In this document: positions 15,960-19,997 of the stretch, one piece after another
How positions within the stretch are numbered: the stretch's first letter is position 1
How the letters are laid out: each line of letters opens with the position of its first letter
The notes under the pieces: generated by a model
Databases searched by the model: none
What the model was told of the DNA's origin: nothing
What the model saw: the letters and a program-made list of their open reading frames with translations, nothing else
Program-made: the position numbers and the translations under genes
DNA from: JAIPEI01 sp964443135
Lineage (GTDB): Bacteria > Desulfobacterota > DSM-4660 > Desulfatiglandales > HGW-15
Length of the DNA: 19,997 nt
Assembly: GCA_964443135.1 (NCBI GenBank)
Contig: CAYUBQ010000074.1
Location: forward strand, 1-19,997
Direction of reading: 5' to 3'

Positions 15960-17357
15960 CTACTGCAATGGTTTGTCCGAGATCAGCAACGCCGTCAGAC
16001 CGCCCACGTCGCCCAGGTCTTCCAGCTCGAACACCTGATTGATCAGGCGGTCCAGCCGGTCGTCTGAAAGATGGACTCCCGCCACGTCCCGGAACTTGCT
16101 CACGAGCTCTCCGTCGGTCATGGGGTTCTTGGCGTGGCCTCGGGGATAGTCGACAAACGCGGTAAGCGTGCGCCCGTCCTTCAGCGTGATGGTGGACTCT
16201 CCGGCCGGCCGCAGCTTGTCCAGGGAAGGGTCCCCGACCAGCTCGACCTTGTCGATGAGCTCGAGAGCCCGGACGTCGGTGTACTTCTCCGGCCGGAACT
16301 GGTTCGGGCCGATCTGCCGCTCGAGGATGGCGATGGCCGTGAGCCAGTACGAGGAGTGATCGGCCGTCTCCTTGTTCCTCGGATACTTCTTCACGGGATC
16401 CCCGGTGTGCTCTGCGCAGCGCTTCGATGTCCGGATGCGCACCGCGGCCACGTCCTCGGGCCGGATGTCGTGCTCGCGTGCCAGGTTCAGGGTGGCGGTC
16501 AGGTGCCCGTGAGAGGAGAAGTCCGCGATGATCGTCTTGACGCAGGTGTCCATGATGGACCACCTGCCGCGAGCCTTCCGGAGGGGCTCCGTGTCGTACT
16601 CCCCCCGCATCATCACCTCGATCAGGCCGTCATGACCGTCGATCATGCCCTTGGGCCCGGTGAACCCCTTCCCGGCCAGGAGCGCGGCCTGCAAGCCGGC
16701 CTGGGCCATGGTGGGAAACCGGATGTTCTTGGTCATGGTGTACTCTTCGGCCGGCGTGTCCAGGATACCGAAAACCGCATGGCAGCTCCCCGCAATGCCC
16801 ACGGCGTTGACCATCTGCTCGGGCGTGAGCCCCAGGAGGTGACCCGCCACGAGCGGCACCACATACGCGCCGCGCGTATCTCCGTTCCAACCCTGCTTTT
16901 CGATCCCGGCCCCCACCACGCCTTCCAGCCAGGCCAGGGACAGGTCATAGCCCAGGTTGACGGCGCTCAATACCCGGCGCCCGTCCATGCGCTCTCGTTC
17001 GGCCAAGGCGAGAATGCCCGGGATCACCTCGCTGGGGTGGTATCCCGAGCGGTAGATGTCGCCTTGAATGATGAAGGCGGTGTCGTTGTAGTCCAGGTAG
17101 CGCACCATGGCGCCGTTCACCAGGGTCGCCAGCAGGGCCGAGGTCCTGGCCCCGCTGCCGCACACGGTGCTCTCCCCGGGATGACCTGCCTCTTCGGCGA
17201 ATGCACGCAGGACGCGACTGCACTCGCTGGGGTACCCACCGAGCGCACATCCCAGCGTATCCAGAATCAGCCGCTTGGTCTGATGAACGACCTCCGCAGG
17301 CAGCTCCTCGTAGCTCAACTGAGCGGCATACTCCGCCAGCTCCTGCGCAATGCCCAT
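15960..17357 (-). CDS. MmgE/PrpD family protein, copy 1
   Basis: A 465-aa MmgE/PrpD protein opening with LPAEVVHQTKRLILDTLGCALGGY (19-42). Of the positions compared with the other copies, H107 (GYHPSEVIPG) and K210 (MTKNIRFPTMAQAG) are kept. The region that usually has His in a GWHPTGTxG-type motif reads GWNGDTRG, giving N158. Loss of that His suggests a changed chemistry or a different substrate. ATG at 17357 is chosen because it follows the GntR stop by 5 nt, with TGAGG as overlapping stop and ribosome site; a GTG at 17408 would extend into the regulator gene. It is the first catabolic gene after the regulator and is directly followed by the CoA ligase. Function beyond family is not assignable. 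Confidence 0.86.
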   Translation of the reverse strand: MGIAQELAEYAAQLSYEELPAEVVHQTKRLILDTLGCALGGYPSECSRVLRAFAEEAGHPGESTVCGSGARTSALLATLVNGAMVRYLDYNDTAFIIQGDIYRSGYHPSEVIPGILALAERERMDGRRVLSAVNLGYDLSLAWLEGVVGAGIEKQGWNGDTRGAYVVPLVAGHLLGLTPEQMVNAVGIAGSCHAVFGILDTPAEEYTMTKNIRFPTMAQAGLQAALLAGKGFTGPKGMIDGHDGLIEVMMRGEYDTEPLRKARGRWSIMDTCVKTIIADFSSHGHLTATLNLAREHDIRPEDVAAVRIRTSKRCAEHTGDPVKKYPRNKETADHSSYWLTAIAILERQIGPNQFRPEKYTDVRALELIDKVELVGDPSLDKLRPAGESTITLKDGRTLTAFVDYPRGHAKNPMTDGELVSKFRDVAGVHLSDDRLDRLINQVFELEDLGDVGGLTALLISDKPLQ

Positions 17358-17362
17358 TTTCC

Positions 17363-18151
17363 TCACTCTCCTATGCCTGGACCGGTGGCGATGCCCTTCG
17401 TGGACCACCCCATGACTTCATCGGTTCGTTCCCGCTTGAGCCGCACGGTGTAGAAGTACTTGTCCGCGCGATACAGGATGGAGACATGCTCCACCGGCTT
17501 TCCGTGGGTGTCGAAGACGGTCCGCTCGACCTTCAGCAGGGGGGAGCCGACCCGGACCTCGAGCAGCGCCGCGACATCCGCACCGGCGATGGTGGCCTCA
17601 ATGGACTGGAGCGCTTCGTCGGCCTTGATGCCCAGCTTTTCCTCCAGGACCAGCAGCAGCGGCTTTTCGCTCAGATCGTCCGGGCTGAGCCGCTGCCCGA
17701 TCTCCTCAGGCAGATAGTTCACCACCAACGAAAAAGGAGCGCCTTCGATGAACCGGGTCTTGTCGATCCGGACCACCTGACGCCCTTCCTCCAGGTCGAG
17801 CTTTCCGGCCACGTACTCCGGGGGGGAGACGATCTGAAAACCACGGACCCGGACGCTGGTAGAGACGCCCAGGGCGATCAGATCCTCCATGGCGCCGGAG
17901 AACCGGGTGGGCTCGACCCGGGTGAGCCGATCGTGGACAAAGGTTCCACGGCCGCGCTGGCGGAGAATCAACCCTTCCCCTTCGAGCACGGAGAAGGCGC
18001 GGCGAACCGTAATCCGGCTGACGTCGTACTCCCGGCCCAACGCCTCCTCCCCGGGCAGAGGCGTCCCGGGCGGAAGCTCGCCGGACAGAATCCCTTCCCT
18101 CAGGATCGTAGCAATCTGGTAATACAGCGGAATCGCCTTGTCCCGAATCAT
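17363..18151 (-). CDS. GntR-family transcriptional regulator, HutC/UTRA type
   Basis: A 262-aa regulator. The winged helix (about residues 5-75) has the family sequence PLYYQIATILREGILSGELPPGTPLPGEEALGREYDVSRITVRRAFSVLEGEGLILRQRGRGTFV. The UTRA effector domain (about 90-245) has GVSTSVRVRGF and the ending KYFYTVRLKRER. HutC-type proteins are usually repressors released by a pathway metabolite. ATG at 18151 gives the normal family N-terminus; an in-frame TTG at 18256 would add 35 residues and overlap the upstream gene, so it is less likely, though the ribosome site before 18151 is weak. As the second gene of the operon it would be autoregulated. The 20-bp palindromes at the cluster ends are candidate operators. 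Confidence 0.88.
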   Translation of the reverse strand: MIRDKAIPLYYQIATILREGILSGELPPGTPLPGEEALGREYDVSRITVRRAFSVLEGEGLILRQRGRGTFVHDRLTRVEPTRFSGAMEDLIALGVSTSVRVRGFQIVSPPEYVAGKLDLEEGRQVVRIDKTRFIEGAPFSLVVNYLPEEIGQRLSPDDLSEKPLLLVLEEKLGIKADEALQSIEATIAGADVAALLEVRVGSPLLKVERTVFDTHGKPVEHVSILYRADKYFYTVRLKRERTDEVMGWSTKGIATGPGIGE

Positions 18152-18222
18152 GGTCGCCACACTCAACGCGTTTTCCCCCGTCCCTTCAAGTCGCGAGGCA
18201 AGCAGCCTCTCAAGGACCTCAA

Positions 18223-19665
18223 TCAGGAGACGGGCCGGGACTGATATCGTCCCCAACCGGGCTCTCCCACCACCTTCCCGCCTTCGAACACCACGCGTCC
18301 GCGGACGACCGTGGTCTCCGGCCAGCCTTTCAGCTTCATGCCCTCGAAAGGCGTGTAGTCCTGCGCCGAGTGGAGCGCAGCGGTGGTGACCTCCTTCTCG
18401 GCGTCGATGTCAACGATCACCAGGTCGGCATCCGCCCCCACGGCGAGGGTCCCCTTCTTGGGGAAGAGACGGTGCCGCACGGACGGGTTGTAGGACGAGA
18501 GCTCGGCCACCCGGCTCAGCGGCAGGCCCCGGCGATGGTACCCCTCGCTGATGAGGACCGGGAACATCAGGCTCGTCCCGCCGAACCCCGGCATGACCGT
18601 CCACAGGTCACCCTTTCGCAGCTCGCTGGGATGACAGGCATGATCGGACACGACCGTGTCGATCTGCCCTGCGAGGACCGACTGCCACAGGAAATCCACG
18701 TGCGTCTGATCCCGGACCGGTGGGTTCACCTTTCCCAGACGGCCGTAGTCGTTGTCGTTGCTCATGGCCAGGTGGTGCAGGGTCGCTTCCAGGAGGAAGC
18801 GGGTGTTCGGATACTCCGTGCTCACGCCCACGGCCGCCTCGACCGCGTCCCGGCTGCTCAAGTGGAGCAGATTGACCGGGCAGTTCGTGCGATCGGCCAG
18901 GAAAGCGACCTCCTTGATGGCCAGGGCCTCCTGCCAGGGCGGCCGACCGTTCGAGTAGTCCTTCATGGTGTTGCCGGTGGGATTCTGCTTGGCTTCTTCC
19001 ACCGTGGCGACGATCACCTCCGGGTTCTCGCAGTGGATGGACATGCTCAAGGGAGCGCCCTCCATGGTCTGGTTGACCCGGGCGACCTCCTTCATGAAGC
19101 GATACAGAAACCCGAAATCCAGAGTATCCCGACTCAGCATCAGGTAGCCGCTGGCCGGCTCGGCCCCGGACAGATCCAGGCTCTTGTAGAACATGTAGTA
19201 CTTGAAGGTGGAAACCCCGCCTTCCTTGGCCAGCCACTCCACCTCGCTGATCTGCTCGGAGGACATGCAGGCAATGTGGTAGGCGAAGTCCACCCGGTAG
19301 GAGGCCTCGGAGCGGGACATCAGCTCGGGGAAGATCTCCTTGAACGCCCCGGTCTTGTTGAGGTAGTTCTTTCCGGTCCGGAAATACGAGGCAATGGTCG
19401 TGACCCCGCCGGCCGCACACGCCGCCGATTCGCTGGCCGCATCCTCCTCAAGCGGGCGGTAAATGCCGATGTGGGCGTGCGTGTCCACGGCCCCGGGGAA
19501 CACATGCTTCCCCGAAGCATCAAGCACTTTTTCCGCGGCCTCTGCAGCAATGTCCTCGGAAATCACGGCAATCTTTTCATTCTTGACCCCCAGATCGGCA
19601 CGCACCACGCCGCCACCCGGGATGACCAAGCTTCCGTTTTTGACCACCAGATCATAAGTCGCCAT
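18223..19665 (-). CDS. Cyclic amidohydrolase, hydantoinase/dihydropyrimidinase family
   Basis: A 480-aa enzyme of the hydantoinase/dihydropyrimidinase/allantoinase branch. The binuclear metal site is complete by motif: DTHAH (H63, H65), the carboxylated Lys in STFKYYMFYK (K155), HCEN (H211), LLHLSS (H268) and VVSDHAC (D341). The C-terminus closes with GADADLVIVDID and a short beta sandwich. Family members open cyclic amides or ureides such as hydantoins, dihydropyrimidines and imides; the exact ring here is unknown. GGAGGTG lies 4 nt before the ATG at 19665. It is the first gene of the sixteen-gene run and has its own promoter with an operator over the -10, so it likely performs an early step of the pathway. 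Confidence 0.9.
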   Translation of the reverse strand: MATYDLVVKNGSLVIPGGGVVRADLGVKNEKIAVISEDIAAEAAEKVLDASGKHVFPGAVDTHAHIGIYRPLEEDAASESAACAAGGVTTIASYFRTGKNYLNKTGAFKEIFPELMSRSEASYRVDFAYHIACMSSEQISEVEWLAKEGGVSTFKYYMFYKSLDLSGAEPASGYLMLSRDTLDFGFLYRFMKEVARVNQTMEGAPLSMSIHCENPEVIVATVEEAKQNPTGNTMKDYSNGRPPWQEALAIKEVAFLADRTNCPVNLLHLSSRDAVEAAVGVSTEYPNTRFLLEATLHHLAMSNDNDYGRLGKVNPPVRDQTHVDFLWQSVLAGQIDTVVSDHACHPSELRKGDLWTVMPGFGGTSLMFPVLISEGYHRRGLPLSRVAELSSYNPSVRHRLFPKKGTLAVGADADLVIVDIDAEKEVTTAALHSAQDYTPFEGMKLKGWPETTVVRGRVVFEGGKVVGEPGWGRYQSRPVS

Positions 19666-19684
19666 AACCCACCTCCATGGAATG

Positions 19685-19704
19685 TTGTATTGAAGTTATT
19701 ACAA
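19685..19704. promoter_or_regulatory. Palindromic operator-like site upstream of the long operon
   Basis: TTGTATTGAAGTTATTACAA has inverted arms TTGTA and TACAA separated by 10 bp, the same arm spacing as the site at 1413-1432; 15 of 20 bases are the same. It covers the putative -10 of the hydantoinase promoter, as expected for a repressor site. Confidence 0.6.
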
Positions 19705-19722
19705 TCAACCATAAACTGTCAA
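19693..19722 (-). promoter_or_regulatory. Putative promoter of the sixteen-gene operon
   Basis: On the minus strand a perfect -35 TTGACA (19722-19717) is followed after 18 bp by TAACTT (19698-19693), a weak -10. Transcription would start near 19686, leaving a leader of about 20 nt with the ribosome site GGAGGT. The weak -10 is overlapped by the palindrome, consistent with a tightly controlled promoter. Confidence 0.5.
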
Positions 19723-19730
19723 GGAAATTC

Positions 19731-19751
19731 AGGCCCCAAGCCCTTGGGCCT
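19731..19751. other. Short imperfect hairpin upstream of the operon promoter
   Basis: AGGCCC-C-AAG and CTTGGGCCT pair with one bulged C and a very short loop. It lies in the 220-nt gap between the divergent operon promoter and the ssrA promoter, where no gene needs terminating. It could be a remnant terminator. The rest of 19752-19814 shows no recognisable feature. Confidence 0.3.
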
Positions 19752-19814
19752 TTCCATCGGCTTCAGGTTTTACCTCTCAGGCTTGTCCCGCCGGGTTCCG
19801 GTGGACAAAAAGGA

Positions 19815-19880
19815 ATGATGAACCCGCAAAGGAAGAAACGTTTGAAAAAATACGCGATGATCCCCGACCCGATGGGATAG
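19815..19880 (+). CDS. Possible 21-aa basic peptide upstream of ssrA
   Basis: An ATGATG start directly after AAGGA opens a 21-codon frame, MMNPQRKKRLKKYAMIPDPMG, ending TAG just before the ssrA promoter. The SD-like run is too close to the first ATG and 3 nt from the second. The peptide is strongly basic. I recognise no family, and a chance frame is quite possible; it is listed only because the stretch is otherwise empty. Confidence 0.15.
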   Translation: MMNPQRKKRLKKYAMIPDPMG

Positions 19881-19885
19881 AACCA

Positions 19886-19914
19886 TTGACGGGCCGATCG
19901 GTCGTGTTTATAAT
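19886..19914 (+). promoter_or_regulatory. Consensus sigma-70 promoter of ssrA
   Basis: TTGACG (19886-19891) and TATAAT (19909-19914) are separated by exactly 17 bp. Transcription would start near 19921, about 33 nt before the mature tmRNA 5' end, leaving a leader for RNase P to remove. No operator-like repeat overlaps it, as expected for a housekeeping RNA. Confidence 0.8.
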
Positions 19915-19953
19915 GTCTTCATAAGTCGCTCGTTCCTGAAATACCTACCCTAT

Positions 19954-19997
19954 GGGGGCGTAACGGGTTCGACGGGGATAGTGAAGTTCAGGTTGCA
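19954..19997 (+). ncRNA. ssrA: tmRNA (transfer-messenger RNA), 5' end only
   Basis: The sequence beginning GGGGGCG, then GGGTTCGACGGGGATAG, is the conserved 5' part of tmRNA: the acceptor strand and the D-loop-like region of the tRNA-like domain. It continues into GAAGTTCAGGTTGCA, which resembles helix 2 in deltaproteobacterial and some other tmRNAs. The RNA rescues stalled ribosomes together with SmpB and tags the nascent peptide. Only 44 bases are in the window, so the tag reading frame and 3' end cannot be seen. Confidence 0.88.

Noticed and set aside
14912..16042. A 376-codon plus-strand frame opposite the SucC-like gene
   Set aside because: It is antisense to an ATP-grasp gene with clear motifs and is rich in low-information residues.
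18152..18256. N-terminal extension of the GntR regulator from a TTG
   Set aside because: HutC-type regulators normally begin shortly before the PLYYQI segment. The extension overlaps the hydantoinase gene and needs a rare start codon.
19954..19997. ssrA as the attachment site of an island carrying this cluster
   Set aside because: No integrase, direct repeat or partial ssrA 3' copy is visible, and the cluster is on the 5' side of ssrA. Only a comparison beyond the window could revive this.
1..19997. CRISPR arrays, insertion sequences, tRNA and rRNA genes
   Set aside because: I saw no regularly spaced repeats, transposase-like proteins, or tRNA/rRNA sequence other than the tmRNA start.

Overview
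The window is a dense, GC-rich bacterial segment dominated by one long run of same-strand catabolic and transport genes. It ends in the first bases of the tmRNA gene ssrA. The tmRNA 5' end, a Tat-exported Liv-type binding protein and small Fe-S and CoA-ligase genes would fit a Desulfobacterota (deltaproteobacterial) or related Gram-negative host. That placement is an inference; no phylogenetic marker inside the window settles it.

Layout, left to right. Positions 1-54 hold the 3' tail of an unidentified plus-strand gene. An MFS carboxylate-type transporter (86-1411, minus) is divergent from an ATZ/TRZ-like amidohydrolase (1486-3030, plus); a palindromic operator-like site lies between them. 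A 12-bp hairpin (3033-3071) separates the amidohydrolase from the converging long minus-strand run.

That run is transcribed from about 19690 down to 3145 and has sixteen genes. In transcription order they are: a hydantoinase/dihydropyrimidinase-like cyclic amidohydrolase, a GntR/HutC regulator, MmgE/PrpD copy 1, a SucC-like CoA-ligase beta subunit, a nine-cysteine ferredoxin-like protein, a SucD-like alpha subunit, a CitE/HpcH-type CoA-ester lyase, MmgE/PrpD copy 2, an EthD-like small protein, an FrdA-like FAD oxidoreductase, livK-livH-livM-livG-livF, and MmgE/PrpD copy 3. Many junctions overlap or are 1-16 nt apart, which supports cotranscription. The looser gaps on both sides of livK and between the EthD gene and MmgE/PrpD copy 2 contain hairpins.

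Working model (inference): a cyclic amide, imide or ureide, or its ring-opened acid, is imported by the Liv ABC system. It is opened by the hydantoinase-like enzyme and possibly processed by the second amidohydrolase. The MmgE/PrpD proteins and the FAD enzyme then rearrange it, through hydration/dehydration or isomerisation and redox steps, to a hydroxy-dicarboxylate. The SucCD-like ligase would activate this acid with CoA and the CitE-like lyase would cleave it to an acyl-CoA and a 2-oxo acid. I cannot name the substrate. Two near-identical 20-bp palindromes, one at each end of the cluster (1413-1432 and 19685-19704), each overlap a putative -10 element and suggest one regulator controls both ends.

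At the right edge a consensus sigma-70 promoter (TTGACG-17-TATAAT) drives ssrA, of which only the first 44 bases are present.
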